Assembly (NCBI GenBank): GCA_027459465.1
Contig: DAIDIH010000386.1
Span: 1 to 34,109, forward strand
Direction of reading: 5' to 3'
DNA: 34,109 nucleotides
Source: Bryobacterales bacterium
GTDB taxonomy: Bacteria; Acidobacteriota; Terriglobia; Bryobacterales; Bryobacteraceae
Shown: piece after piece, positions 16,409 through 26,700 of the stretch
Layout of the letters: each line of letters opens with the position of its first letter
Position numbering within the stretch: the stretch's first letter is position 1
Notes under the pieces: generated by a model
What the model was told of the DNA's origin: nothing
The model's input: the letters and a program-made list of their open reading frames with translations, nothing else
The model's database searches: none
Made by a program: the position numbers and the translations under genes

Positions 16409-18588
16409 CCGAACTTCGCCGCGCGCGCCAGCAGATCGGCTGTCACGGTCTTGTCGCTAGGGGCCGGTGTGCCGGGATGGATGCACTTGGCCGGGCAGCC
16501 TTCGGCGGCCTTAACCAGTTCCGCGAAAGTTCCCGCGGCCGGGTCGGCGATGTAGGCCTGTTGGTTGGCGTCGTAGCCGAACAGGCGCGGATTGATCTTG
16601 CGGCAATCGTTGCAGCTCGTGCACATGTACGACTCGATATACGGCGCGACGGCTTCCTCTGCCGGCGGCGCGCCTGCCGCGCCCGGAGCCGGAACGGCTG
16701 CGGCAGGCGCGGATGGCGCCGGAGCGGCCGGCGCGGCCGCTGGAGCGGGGACAGCACTGGGGATCGCGGCGGCCGCGGCCGCGGCCTCCTGCCCGGTGAG
16801 CGAGGCGACCAGACGAAGCAGAGCCTGGCGCGCGCCTTCGGCCCGGGCCTGTTCGGCATCCGGCGCCGCCGCGGCCGCCTGCGGTTGAGTCGCAGGCGGC
16901 GAGGCCAGCGCGCGCGCCGCCCTCCAGGACCGGAGACGGTCCCGGCACAGCGCCGCAAGCTCACGAGTACAAATCGCGCGCTGCCGCTCTCCATCCGGGT
17001 TGAGTACCCACAAGAAGGGAACCCCGAGCGGAGGACGGTCCCGGTACTCGGCCAGGTATTTGTCCAGCTCAACCTGGTCCTCGCTAAAGGCCGAAGGCGG
17101 CAGCACGCGGAAATGGTCCAGCATCCGGCGGGACAGCGCCGCGGCGTGGGCCGCGGTGACCGGCGCCGTTTCTTCTGCTTCGGGCTCGCCGGGCCCAGGC
17201 AGGATCTCAAACCGCTCGGCCCAGGTTTCGCCGCGTTCCGGATCGTAGCGGTAGGAGGGAGCGGCATGCGCGCGATCGAGCAGTGAAAGTTCCTCCCAAG
17301 CCTCGATCGGGTCCGTGTCGGGCTCCGGCGTCGCCACCACGGCCACCGCCGGGCGCAACGAGTTCGCCATCGCTTCGAGCATCGCCGGCAACTCCGCCGG
17401 GCGAGCCATCGTACCCTGCACGACGAAGCACTCCCGATGCACCATGGCAAGGTAGCCGGGCTCGATGCCCGCTTCGCCTAACTCGCCCAGGCCGAAGCCG
17501 GAGCGGGTGATCAAAAGCTGGAGGGGCATGCCGGACCGAAGAGCGCGGCTGAACCCCGTGAGCGAAGCTTTCGCCAGGCCTTCCGTGGTTTCAACGATCA
17601 CCACCGGCGCCAACGCGGCCAGTTCCTCCTCGCTGGCGGACTGCCAATCGAGCCGGCGCAGGGCCTCATCGTGAATCGAGGCATCGTAGGCAGAGACGGC
17701 TTCCAGACGAGCCAAACGGAGCGCCCGCAGCGGAGCGACAAACCACTCGAGCTGGCGCTGGCAGAACATCATTCCGTCGTGGAAGGGTTCGAGGCTCGGC
17801 TCGCTCCATCCACCCCACCGCTCGATTCCGTTGGCGGGCAACTCGGGCGGATGGAAGAGGCGGAAGGCCGGTCCGGCCGCCGTGGACTGCAACGCATCTT
17901 CGAGCGTGGCGATGGCGCGCTCGATGCGCGCGCGGCGTGCCGGACTCATTCGCCGCGCACCTTCCACCGGCGCTCGCAGGGTTCGGGCCAGCAGTTCGGC
18001 GTCCAGGTAAACCGCCGCCTGTCCGCCGAGCGCGGCGGCAACGGGCGCGGGTCCCGAAGCTTCCGGGGCATGGGCGTCATCGGCAGCCATGAGTTCGCTC
18101 AGGCTGTCGCGGGCCGCTTTCATTCGCTCCGCGAATTTTTCCCGGGCCGAGGCGCGGGAGGCGCTCAAAATCGACGCATAGAGGGCGGGTAGAACGCGGC
18201 TGTCAAATCCGGCCACGATCGCGTCGCCGGCCATTCTGGCGCGGGCTTCGAGCAACTCCTCTTCGCTGCATTCTTCTACCGGCAATAGCAGCCGTTTCGA
18301 TGCTTCGGCGCCCACCAGCCATGGCTTGGCTTCAAGCACACCCGCGATGGCCGCCACAATCTGCGCCCGGTGCTCGATGCCCTCAAACAGATCCCACAAT
18401 GGGACCGGCTTCCTGCCCTTCGCCGCCCAGAGCGGGTACCCGCATTCGCTCGAAGGCGGCGCAAACTCCTCGCCCGCCAAACGCAGCGGCGCAGCGGGGC
18501 GGAACTCTTCCAAACCGCGCCCGGTGATATGAAACGTGCGGATCTGCTGCCGCTCCACCGCTGCCTGTTTATCCCGTTCCGCAGTCAT
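16405..18588 (-). CDS. PFOR-like pseudoenzyme with C-terminal ferredoxin domain, coupled to korB
   Basis: 727 residues. By eye, residues about 135-560 are co-linear with the TPP half of the NifJ protein encoded at 23742-28697. Examples: [20 protein letters not shown] against [34 protein letters not shown] against [23 protein letters not shown] against [20 protein letters not shown] against PFIWAVNAKNE. Where NifJ has the TPP/Mg motif GGDGAMYDIGFQN, this protein has [14 protein letters not shown] (about 333-346), and the NTGG loop is replaced by GLGE, so catalysis with TPP is not expected. An Ala/Pro linker (about 600-645) leads to a ferredoxin domain with Cys656, Cys659, Cys662 and Cys698, closely like the NifJ C-terminus and suited to one [4Fe-4S] cluster. 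Residues 1-130 are not recognised. Its ATG overlaps the korB stop (TGATG), so it is made together with KorB. A tethered electron acceptor or regulatory subunit for KorAB is the likely role, by inference. Confidence 0.8.
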   Translation of the reverse strand: MTAERDKQAAVERQQIRTFHITGRGLEEFRPAAPLRLAGEEFAPPSSECGYPLWAAKGRKPVPLWDLFEGIEHRAQIVAAIAGVLEAKPWLVGAEASKRLLLPVEECSEEELLEARARMAGDAIVAGFDSRVLPALYASILSASRASAREKFAERMKAARDSLSELMAADDAHAPEASGPAPVAAALGGQAAVYLDAELLARTLRAPVEGARRMSPARRARIERAIATLEDALQSTAAGPAFRLFHPPELPANGIERWGGWSEPSLEPFHDGMMFCQRQLEWFVAPLRALRLARLEAVSAYDASIHDEALRRLDWQSASEEELAALAPVVIVETTEGLAKASLTGFSRALRSGMPLQLLITRSGFGLGELGEAGIEPGYLAMVHRECFVVQGTMARPAELPAMLEAMANSLRPAVAVVATPEPDTDPIEAWEELSLLDRAHAAPSYRYDPERGETWAERFEILPGPGEPEAEETAPVTAAHAAALSRRMLDHFRVLPPSAFSEDQVELDKYLAEYRDRPPLGVPFLWVLNPDGERQRAICTRELAALCRDRLRSWRAARALASPPATQPQAAAAAPDAEQARAEGARQALLRLVASLTGQEAAAAAAAIPSAVPAPAAAPAAPAPSAPAAAVPAPGAAGAPPAEEAVAPYIESYMCTSCNDCRKINPRLFGYDANQQAYIADPAAGTFAELVKAAEGCPAKCIHPGTPAPSDKTVTADLLARAAKFG

Positions 18589-19541
18589 CAGATGGCGAAC
18601 CTCTCGATCGCTTCCTCGATCGCACCCAGCTTTTCCGAAGGGGTTTTGCCCAAGCCATGCGCCGTGACCAGGTCGTAGCGCACCGCGTCCGGATTCCGAT
18701 AGAACAGCCCCACGGGATAGACATCGGTCCGGGCGGCAAGTTGAAACGCCTCGCCGAGGTTCCGCGGGTCATGATCGACGCGGTTTTTCAGCCGCTCCCG
18801 CATCGCCGGTTCGAGCACAATTCCGTCGGGGTGCTCCATGAGCAGAACCTGGCTGCGGTCTTCGAGCGCGTCGGCGTAAACGTCCCCGGTGAAGTGCGGG
18901 CAGCGCTGGAGCACCCGCACAAACGACGCTCCTTCATGGTCGTGAGCGGCGCGGATGGTCGCGGAAAGATGCGGCGGGTTCCAGTCCACCGTCTGCGCGA
19001 CAAAGGAGACGTTCGAGATGCCCAGCGTCACTGTGAGCGGGTTCAACGGTGGCAGCGGCGAGCCATGCGGGTGCGTGCTGGAGGCCCGGCCGAGCCGGGT
19101 TGTCGGAGAGGTCTGGCCTTTGGTGAGCCCGTAAATGCTGTTGTCGAGCATCAGGATCGTGATGTTCATGTTGTAGCGGATGGCGTGAACCCAGTGCCCG
19201 GCGCCGATCGCGCAGCAGTCGCCGTCGCCGCTGACCGCGAACACGTGGAGATCCGGACGGCGGCTCTTGACCCCGCAGGCCACCGGCAGCGGCCGGCCAT
19301 GGAGGCTGTGAAAGCCATAGCTCGACATGTAATGCGGGAAGCGGCTCGAGCAGCCGATGCCGGAGACGACAACGATTCTTTCCGGAGGGATCTGCTTATC
19401 GCGCGCCATCTTTTGCACGGCGCTCAGCACGGAGTGATCCCCGCAGCCCGGGCACCACCGAGCCTCCGCCCCTTTATACTCGGCGAGCGTGCACTCCCGC
19501 GGCGCCGGCTCGATTTCCCATTCTGTCTTCAGCCCAACCAT
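18588..19541 (-). CDS. korB: 2-oxoacid:ferredoxin oxidoreductase beta subunit (KorB-like)
   Basis: A 317-residue TPP subunit. Cluster ligands are in ARWCPGCGDHSVL (Cys30, Cys33), GIGCSSRFPHY (Cys64) and LQRCPHF, fitting one [4Fe-4S]. The TPP/Mg motif is SGDGDCCAIGAGHWVHAIRYN (from about residue 104), completed by LDNSIYGLTKGQTSPTT. With KorA it converts a 2-oxoacid and CoA to acyl-CoA and CO2 while reducing ferredoxin. The heterodimeric form with fused gamma-alpha is typical of 2-oxoglutarate enzymes, but substrate choice cannot be proven from sequence. The gene starts one base after the korA stop and its own stop overlaps the start of the 727-aa gene, so all three are tightly coupled. Confidence 0.92.
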   Translation of the reverse strand: MVGLKTEWEIEPAPRECTLAEYKGAEARWCPGCGDHSVLSAVQKMARDKQIPPERIVVVSGIGCSSRFPHYMSSYGFHSLHGRPLPVACGVKSRRPDLHVFAVSGDGDCCAIGAGHWVHAIRYNMNITILMLDNSIYGLTKGQTSPTTRLGRASSTHPHGSPLPPLNPLTVTLGISNVSFVAQTVDWNPPHLSATIRAAHDHEGASFVRVLQRCPHFTGDVYADALEDRSQVLLMEHPDGIVLEPAMRERLKNRVDHDPRNLGEAFQLAARTDVYPVGLFYRNPDAVRYDLVTAHGLGKTPSEKLGAIEEAIERFAI

Positions 19542-21434
19542 TTAATTTTCCCTCCCCAATTCTTCGAGATTGGTGGCAAGATGCGCCGCGATCTGTCCCG
19601 GAGGCAGCGGGCTTCCGGGCACCGGCCCCCAGCAATCCACATCCACAAGCGTGTGCTCCCGCAACAAACGAGCCAGTTGCGAGCGCCGCCGCGTCTCGTC
19701 GTTAATCAACGGAGCCTCCGGATCGTCGGCATAGTTCACCTCAACGGTCATGACCTTCCGGAAGCGTTGGAAGATTTCCTTCAATCCGGGCTCGAGCGGC
19801 GACAAAAAGCGCAGGTGCAGCGAAGAAACACGCTGGCCGCTGGCGCGGAGGCGGTCGACGGCCTCTTCGATGGCGCCGAGGGTCGAGCCCCAGCCGACGA
19901 CGAGCAGGTCGCCTTCGGCGTCGCCATGAACCACTGGAGGCTTGAGCGCGCTCGCCAGCGCGGCGAGTTTCCGGCTGCGCATCGCCATCGCGCGCTGGTT
20001 GATACCCGATTCGTATGCGATGTGGCTCCATTCGTCGTGGACGATACCCGTGAGCACGTGCTGCCCGCCGCGTTGCCCGGGAATCGGCCGCTTCGAAAGG
20101 CCGGTTCGCGGGTCCCAAGCCATCGGCGGAACCTTCGAGTCCCAATCGGACTGATCCACCGGCCGCGCTAGCCAGGCTTCCTTCGGCTCCGGCTTCGGGA
20201 ACGGTTGTTGGCCGGTGGCGAGGTTGGCGTCCGAGAGGACGATGACGGGGGATCGAAAGTCCTCGGCCAGGCGGCGCGCGGTGACGATCAAGTGAAAGCA
20301 CTCTTCGATGGTCGCCGGCGCGAGCACGATCTTCGGGCTGTCGCCGGGCGAAGCGAAGAGCGCTGCCATCAGGTCGCCCTGCTCGATCTTGGTCGGCAGG
20401 CCCGTGGCGGGGCCGCCGCGCTGCACGACCACGACGACCAGCGGAAGTTCGGTCATCACCGCGTAGCCGAGGAATTCGGTCTTCAAAGCAAAGCCCGGAC
20501 CCGAAGTGATGGTGACCGCGGTCTTGCCCGCATAGGAGCAGCCGAGCGCGAATCCGATCGCGGCGATTTCGTCTTCCGCCTGATGTACGATGCCCCCGAC
20601 GTTTTCAAAATTCGCCGCCAGATAGTGCGATGCCGACGTGGCGGGCGTGATCGGGTACATCGAGCAGACCTCGATGCCCGCGGCCATCACGCCAAGCGCG
20701 AGGGCCTGATTGCCGTTCATGACCACAGTCGGTGTCTCCACCGGGGCGGAATGCACGTGGAAGCGCTGCTCGAGGTTTTCCAGACCCCAGCGGAAGCCGT
20801 CGCTGAACAGCTCGAGGTTCTTCTCCACCACCGCCGCGCCCTTGCGCTCGAAACGGGCGGCGATGCGGTCCCGCACCGTGCCTTCGTGCAGATCGTAGAG
20901 CGCGCAGAGCATGCCGAGCACCCACATGTTTTTGCCCTTGCGCGGGTCCTTGGTGCGTTTGCGGCACTCGCTTTCGATCGGTGTCTCGATGACCGTGTAG
21001 CCGCGCCGGCGGAAGTCCCCGACCGCTTCGCCGTAGCGGGCCCGGACTTCGGGGTCGCGGCTCTCGCCCCAAACTTTGTCCACGTAGACGATGGTGCCCG
21101 GCCGGAGCGCGCCCGCGTCGATGCGGCTGTACAGCACCTGTTCGTTGAGCGCAACCACGACGTCGGCCTCATCGCCGGCGTTGGTGACGCGGCTGCTGCC
21201 GATGCGAATCCGGTTGCCGCTGGCGCCGGCCCTCGACCGGCTCGGCGGCTCGATCTCGGCCGGAATGATCTCCACCGTCCAGATGCCGTTGCCGTTGCGC
21301 GCGCAGAGGTCGGCGAACATCTGGCCGGCGGTCTGCGCGCCTTCACCCGAGTCGCTGACGATCTCGACGATGTGCTCGCTGACCTCAACCGCCGCCCGCG
21401 CCGTACGCTGCTCGGTTACTAATTCCGCTCCCAT
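19542..21434 (-). CDS. korA: 2-oxoacid:ferredoxin oxidoreductase alpha subunit, gamma-alpha fusion (KorA-like)
   Basis: A 630-residue fusion. The N-terminal gamma-type domain (about 20-190) contains DSGEGAQTAGQMFADLCARN and EADVVVALNEQVLYSRIDAG. The alpha domain begins at about 235 (PTVVMNGNQALALGVMAAGI), with YPITPATSASHYLAANFEN and HQAEDEIAAIGFALGCSYAG, followed by ITSGPGFALKTEFLGYAVMT. The C-terminal part (DLLVVGWGSTLGAIEEAVDR) is the transketolase-C-like domain. It supplies CoA binding and the alpha half of the active site for KorB. The ATG at 21434 is preferred because AAGGGAG precedes it closely. Alternatives are an ATG at 21458, or one at 21491 that would overlap apbE. It lies 31 bases after apbE and directly before korB. 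Confidence 0.92.
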   Translation of the reverse strand: MGAELVTEQRTARAAVEVSEHIVEIVSDSGEGAQTAGQMFADLCARNGNGIWTVEIIPAEIEPPSRSRAGASGNRIRIGSSRVTNAGDEADVVVALNEQVLYSRIDAGALRPGTIVYVDKVWGESRDPEVRARYGEAVGDFRRRGYTVIETPIESECRKRTKDPRKGKNMWVLGMLCALYDLHEGTVRDRIAARFERKGAAVVEKNLELFSDGFRWGLENLEQRFHVHSAPVETPTVVMNGNQALALGVMAAGIEVCSMYPITPATSASHYLAANFENVGGIVHQAEDEIAAIGFALGCSYAGKTAVTITSGPGFALKTEFLGYAVMTELPLVVVVVQRGGPATGLPTKIEQGDLMAALFASPGDSPKIVLAPATIEECFHLIVTARRLAEDFRSPVIVLSDANLATGQQPFPKPEPKEAWLARPVDQSDWDSKVPPMAWDPRTGLSKRPIPGQRGGQHVLTGIVHDEWSHIAYESGINQRAMAMRSRKLAALASALKPPVVHGDAEGDLLVVGWGSTLGAIEEAVDRLRASGQRVSSLHLRFLSPLEPGLKEIFQRFRKVMTVEVNYADDPEAPLINDETRRRSQLARLLREHTLVDVDCWGPVPGSPLPPGQIAAHLATNLEELGREN

Positions 21435-21465
21435 TGAGTCTCCCTTCGTCTCTGCCATCGCGCCT

Positions 21466-22488
21466 TTATTCTCCGTACGTCTCGAACACACGCGCGAAGC
21501 CCGGGGTCGTGTGCCGCCGCTGGGCCGGATCGATCAACAGCGCCTCGACGCCTTCTTTGCGGGCGAGCGCCATGCCCTCAACCGGTCCCAGAATAAAAAC
21601 TCCCTTGTCGAGCACCACACCCTGTTCCGCCGTCGGCGCCATCACCGTCACGGCGATCGAAGCCGAAGCCGGCCGCCCCGTGCGCGGGTCGATGATGTGG
21701 TGGTACCGGACGCCGTTGACGATCCGGTAGCGTTCGTAGTCGCCCGACGAAGCCAGCGCCGCGTCCTTCAGCCGCACGACGCCGAGAAGCACGCCATGTT
21801 CGGCGCGCGGGTCCTGGATGCCTACGGTCCACGGTGTTCCGTTGCGCGTGCCATGGACCAGCACATCTCCGCCGCCGTCGACAAACCAGTCGTCAAAGCC
21901 GGCCGCGCGCAGCACGCCGCCCGCGCGGTCGATCGCATACCCTTTCGCAATTCCGCCGAGGCCGATGTTCATTCCCGCCGGCAGATAGATCCTATTCCCG
22001 TCGATTTGGATCTTCCGATAGTCGATTCGCTTCCGGGCCGCATTGATCTGCGCCTCGGTCGGCGGTACGAAGCTCGCATCGAAGTGCCACAGCGAGCCCA
22101 TCCCTCGCCAGGTGATGTCGAACGTGCCTTGCGTGATCTGGCTGTAGTGAATCGAACGTTCGATGAGCGCCCGCAGCTCAGCGGGCACTTCGACCGAATG
22201 TTGGCCCGCCGCCGCGTCGACGGCCGAGATCGGAGAGTCCGGCCGCCACTCGCTCATCAGGTGGTCGATGCGGTCGAGTTCCCGGTACGCGCTGTCGATG
22301 GCCGCGCGCGCTGGCTCGGGCTGTCCATGATCGGCCACTTCGATCGTCCACAGCGTGCCCATCATCGTGCGCTCGATCTTGACGAGGCCGCCGGTCCGCA
22401 CGCTGGCCGGCGCGTGAACCACGCGCAGGCTGATAAGGACTGCGACGAGTGCTACCCCACCAAGAGCGTCGCGCCACCAAACCTTCAT
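21466..22488 (-). CDS. apbE: ApbE-like FAD:protein FMN transferase
   Basis: 340 residues with an N-terminal membrane anchor or signal (about 8-24, ALGGVALVAVLISLRVV), then the ApbE fold. Motifs: MMGTLWTIEV near the start, AGMNIGLGGIAKGYAIDRAG, DDWFVDGGGDVLVHG, and YHHIIDPRTGRPA towards the C-terminus. ApbE transfers FMN from FAD to a Thr of the S(T)GAT motif of RnfG, RnfD and NqrB/C on the periplasmic side, in a Mg-dependent reaction. Both RnfD and RnfG from the divergent operon carry that motif, so these are the obvious substrates. The ATG at 22488 has GGAGAG upstream; a longer frame to 22533 is less likely. It is the first gene of the minus-strand arm, with korA next. Confidence 0.92.
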   Translation of the reverse strand: MKVWWRDALGGVALVAVLISLRVVHAPASVRTGGLVKIERTMMGTLWTIEVADHGQPEPARAAIDSAYRELDRIDHLMSEWRPDSPISAVDAAAGQHSVEVPAELRALIERSIHYSQITQGTFDITWRGMGSLWHFDASFVPPTEAQINAARKRIDYRKIQIDGNRIYLPAGMNIGLGGIAKGYAIDRAGGVLRAAGFDDWFVDGGGDVLVHGTRNGTPWTVGIQDPRAEHGVLLGVVRLKDAALASSGDYERYRIVNGVRYHHIIDPRTGRPASASIAVTVMAPTAEQGVVLDKGVFILGPVEGMALARKEGVEALLIDPAQRRHTTPGFARVFETYGE

Positions 22489-22801
22489 GGCCGCTCTCCG
22501 GATGCCCTCCGCGGAAATCTCACGAACACCCATTTCGCACGCTGTATGCCATCGCGGAGATGGATCAGTTGGCCCCCTGATTGCTCCCTTCTGGCGTGGA
22601 CATGCTGCCTGAAGCTTCGGAATCTATGAGGAACGGCCAACAGCGGTGGGTTTCCCGACACTCCTGGCCTGGGAACTGCGCCATCATTGCGCCATCGGAA
22701 GCCGGGAGCGTTGCGCGATATGGCTCAAACCGCCAACCGAGCAGGTTGCGCGGACGCAATCGGGGCCTGCGTGAACGCAGCCGCGCCGCAGCGAGGCTCC
22801 A
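22489..22801. promoter_or_regulatory. Divergent control region between apbE-kor and rnf operons
   Basis: These 313 bases separate two outward-facing operons with linked functions and contain no supported gene. Visible structure: a short inverted repeat ATCAG/CTGAT (22564-22568 and 22577-22581) and a direct repeat TGCGCCATC at 22677-22685 and 22688-22696. No TTGACA/TATAAT pair or known riboswitch core was recognised. A short plus-strand frame at 22581-22805 is not supported as protein. Confidence 0.55.
22677..22696. repeat. Tandem direct repeat TGCGCCATC in the rnf/kor control region
   Basis: Two copies of TGCGCCATC start 11 bases apart, about one helical turn, and are separated by AT. Two copies on one face of the helix are a common arrangement for an activator or repressor site. 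No regulator is assigned. Confidence 0.4.
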
Positions 22802-23722
22802 ATGACCGAATTCTTCATTGCTTGTATCGTGATGCTGGCCATTGGCGTTGTCCTGGCCGCGCTACTTGCCTACGCGGACAAGAAGCTTTATGTCTACGAA
22901 GACCCGCGCATCGACGAAGTCGAGTCGATGCTTCCGAAGGCCAACTGCGGGGCCTGTGGCAGCGCCGGCTGCCGCGCCTTCGCCGAGAGGTTGGTCCACG
23001 GCGAAGTCTCGCCGTCGAAATGCACGGTCAGCAGCGAAGAGGCGCTGCTGCAGATTGCCGCGTATCTGAATGTGGACCGCGGGTCGCAAGAAAAGCGCGT
23101 GGCGCGCCTGGCCTGCGCCGGCGGCACACATGTGGCGCGGCGCCGCGCCGGTTACGAAGGATTGCAGTCCTGCCGCGCGGCGGCGCTGATCTCCGGCGGC
23201 GGCAAGGTCTGCGCATGGGGCTGCCTCGGTCTGGCCGACTGCGAGCGCTCCTGCTCCTTCGATGCGATTCACATGGACGAGCACGGCATCCCGGTGGTGA
23301 GCGAAGCGCTTTGCACGGCTTGCGGGGACTGCGTGGTCGCCTGCCCCAAGGATCTGTTCTCGCTCCATCCGGTCAGTCACCGGTTGTGGGTCGCCTGCCG
23401 AAGCCTATATGAAGGAGAGCTGGCGGAGTCCGAGTGTGAAGTCGCCTGCACCGGCTGCGGGCGATGCGCGCTCGACGCGCCGCCCGGTTTGATTCAGATC
23501 GTCGATCACCTGGCGGTGATCGATTACTCGAAGAATCATCTGGCCACGCAAACGCCGATTCAACGATGCCCCACGGGCGCGATCGTCTGGATGGATGCGG
23601 CGCGCGGTCCGATCAAGGGCGTGGAGGCCAAAGTCATTACGCGGCGCACGCCGCTGCCGGTCGAGCTGGCGGATCTGCCGCTGGCGGCCGCGGCAGGTGT
23701 GGCGCGGCAGATGCCCAGGTAG
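22802..23722 (+). CDS. rnfB: Rnf complex subunit B (ferredoxin-oxidising iron-sulfur protein)
   Basis: 306 residues. An N-terminal membrane anchor (about 4-24) is followed by the Fe-S domain NCGACGSAGCRAF (Cys49, Cys52, Cys57, Cys74). After a spacer come KVCAWGCLGLADCERSC (Cys137, 141, 147, 151) and CTACGDCVVACP (Cys171, 174, 177, 181), with a further cluster-like group ECEVACTGCGRC (about 212-222). RnfB is the electron entry from ferredoxin in the ferredoxin:NAD+ oxidoreductase and faces the cytoplasm. The ATG at 22802 has GAGG just upstream. Here rnfB leads the operon, whereas it is often last in acetogen clusters. The PFOR gene follows after 19 bases, so the ferredoxin donor and the ferredoxin oxidase are encoded side by side. 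Confidence 0.94.
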   Translation: MTEFFIACIVMLAIGVVLAALLAYADKKLYVYEDPRIDEVESMLPKANCGACGSAGCRAFAERLVHGEVSPSKCTVSSEEALLQIAAYLNVDRGSQEKRVARLACAGGTHVARRRAGYEGLQSCRAAALISGGGKVCAWGCLGLADCERSCSFDAIHMDEHGIPVVSEALCTACGDCVVACPKDLFSLHPVSHRLWVACRSLYEGELAESECEVACTGCGRCALDAPPGLIQIVDHLAVIDYSKNHLATQTPIQRCPTGAIVWMDAARGPIKGVEAKVITRRTPLPVELADLPLAAAAGVARQMPR

Positions 23723-23741
23723 AGGACTTAACGAGATTGGC

Positions 23742-26700
23742 ATGAGCACAAAAGAAAAAACATTTCGATTTCCGGGCGTGCGGCAGGCGATGGACGGCAA
23801 CACCGCGGTCATCATGTGTGAGCGCGAGTCGAGCGACGCCGCGGGAGCCTATCCGATCACGCCCTCCACGCAGATGGGCGAGTACTGGGCCGAGGAGAGC
23901 GCGAACGGCCATATCAACATCAGCGGGCGTCCGCTCATCTTCGTCGAGCCGGAAGGCGAGCACGCCGCGGCGGCCGTCACCGCGGGCCTTTCGATGACCG
24001 GCCTGCGGGCGACGAACTTCAGCTCCGGCCAGGGCATCGCGTACATGCACGAGTCGCTCTACGCCGCCGCGGGCAAACGGTTGACCTACGTGCTCAACAT
24101 GGGCTGCCGCGCCATGACGAAAGCGACGCTCAACGTGCACGCCGGCCATGACGATTATCATTGCGTCGACGACGCCGGTTTCTTCCAGCTTTTCGGGAAA
24201 AACGCCCAGGAGGTCTGCGATCTCAACATCATTTCCCACAAGATCGCCGAACTCTCGCTGACGCCGGGCATCTGCGCGCAGGACGGATTCCTGACCACGC
24301 ATCTCATCGAGTCGCTCATGCTCCCGGAGCGCGACCTGATCGCCGAATACCTCGGCCGGCCCGATGACATCATCGAAACCCCGACCCCGGCGCAGCGCAT
24401 TTTGTTCGGCGACCGGCGCCGGCGCATCCCCGAACTCTGGACCGTGGACAACCCGGCGATGATCGGCGTCGTGCAGAACCAGGACGCCTACATGCAGAGC
24501 GTCGCCGCGCAGCGCCCGTTCTTCTACGAACACATTCCCGCCATCACCGATCGGGCGATGGATGAGTTCTATGCGTTCACCGGCCGGCGTTACCGGCGCG
24601 TCACCGGCTACCGGCTGGACGATGCCGACTACGTCATCGTCGGGCAGGGAAGCGTCGTGGTCACCGCGGAAGCCGTCGCCGAGTATCTGCGGCGCACACG
24701 GAAGCTCAAGGTGGGCGTCGTGAACATGACCATGTTCCGCCCGTTCCCCGGCGACCTGGTGGCGCAGCTCCTCAAAGGGCGCAAGGGCGTCGCCGTGCTC
24801 GAACGCGTCGACCAGCCGCTGGCCGAAGACCTACCGCTGATCCGCGAGATCCGCGCTTCGCTGACGCGCTGCGTCGAAAACGGGCGTTCGGCCAACGGCA
24901 GCCTGCCCTATGCGGGCTATCCGCCGTTCAAGAAGGCCGAGGATATGCCGCCGCTCTATTCGGCTTCGTTCGGCCTCGGCAGCCGGGACCTGCAGCCGGA
25001 AGGCATCATCGGCGCGGTCGAGAACATGCTTCCCGAGGGAGCCAAGAAAAGGTTCTTCTACCTCTCGATCGACTTCGTGCGCGACCGTGCGTTCACCCCG
25101 AAGCAGGAAATCCACCAGATTCAGGTCGCCGATTCCTATCCCGGCATCAAAGACCTCGCGGTGCACGGCACCGAGAATCCGAATCTGATGCCCGCCAACA
25201 GCATCACCGTGCGCATGCACTCGGTCGGCGGCTGGGGCGCGATCACCACCGGCAAAAACCTGGCGATGACGCTGTTCGACTTACTCGGTTGGCACATCAA
25301 GGCGAACCCGAAATATGGTTCGGAGAAGAAAGGCCAGCCGACCACTTACTATCTGTCGGCGGCGCCGGAGCCGATTCCGATCAGTTGCGATTATTTCTAC
25401 GTCGACGTCGTGCTCTCGCCCGACCCGAACGTGTTCCAGCACTCCAATCCTCTCGCCGGTCTGAAACGCGGCGGCGTGTTCATCATCCAAAGCGATCGCA
25501 CGACGCCCGCCGAAGTCTGGGCCCAGATCCCCGAGCGGTTCCAGCGCATCATCAACGACAACGACATCCGCATCTTCTATCTCGACGCATTCCAGATCGC
25601 GCGCCAGGAAGCCTCCAACCCCGAACTGCAGTTCCGCATGCAGGGCATCGCGTTCCAAGGGGCATTCTTCGCCGCCGCACCGGTGGCGAGCCAGGCGGGG
25701 CTGACGGAGCAGAAGCTGTTCCAGGCGATCCGGTCGCAGCTCGAACATAAGTTCGGAGCCAAGGGCGCGCGCGTGGTCGAGGACAACCTGCGCGTCGTGC
25801 GGCGCGGCTTCGACGAAGTCCGCGAAGTGATCGACAAGACGATCTCGGCCGGCGGCTCCTCCCAAGTCCGGCGCGCGCCGAATCTCCCGGTGCTGCTCAA
25901 GACCCGGCCCGCCGGCCAGGACAAGATGACGGACATTCACCGGTTCTGGGAACAAACCGGCGAGTTTTACTCGACCGGCAAGGGCAACGATAACCTCACC
26001 GATCCGTTCATCGGCCTGAGCATGATTCCCGCTTCGACTGGCGTGTTCCGCGATATGACCGGCACGCGCTTCGAGCATCCGGTGTGGGAGCCGGCCAACT
26101 GCACGGCCTGCGGCGCCTGCTACACAATCTGCCCGGACAGCGCAATCGCGGGGCTGGTGCATGCCCCGCTCAGCGTACTCGAAACCGCCGCCAAGGCCGC
26201 TTCCCGCGATGGCCGCGCCGTGAAACACCTTCCCCGCGCCATCCGCACCATCGACCAGAAGCTTCGCGCGCGCATTCGCGCCGCGGGCGGCAAACCCGAT
26301 TTCAGCACTCTTCTCGACCAAGCGATCGAAGAAACGAAGAGCGGCTACGCGGGCGGGCCGGAGGTCCAGGCAGAGGTTGCGCAGGAGATGACCTGGCTTC
26401 GCGAAGCGCTAGGTGGCTTCAAATTCGCCTTTACGCAGCCCTACTGGTTCGCGCGCGAGAAAAAACAGTCCGGAAGCGGCGGGCTGCTCTCGATCACGGT
26501 CAATCCGGCTGCCTGCAAAGGCTGCATGGAGTGCGTGAGGGTGTGCGAGGACGACGCTCTGCGCGCCGCCACGCAGACCCCCGAGAGCATCGAGACACTG
26601 CGCCGCGACTGGAATTTCTGGCAGGCCCTGCCGACCACTTCGCCCAACTTCGTCCGCATCGAGAACCTCGACGAGCGGATCGGCGCGCTCGAAACACTGC

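Noticed and set aside
18657-20171. A 504-aa plus-strand frame opposite korB and korA
   Set aside because: Arg/His-rich shadow of GC-rich coding sequence. The minus strand has full family motifs across the same stretch.
20205-22629. Long plus-strand frames opposite korA and apbE
   Set aside because: Same reason: Arg/Asp/Val-rich shadows without motifs, fully covered by recognised genes on the minus strand.
22489-22801. A riboswitch in the long leader of rnfB
   Set aside because: I looked for cobalamin-, FMN- and other conserved cores and found none that hold together.
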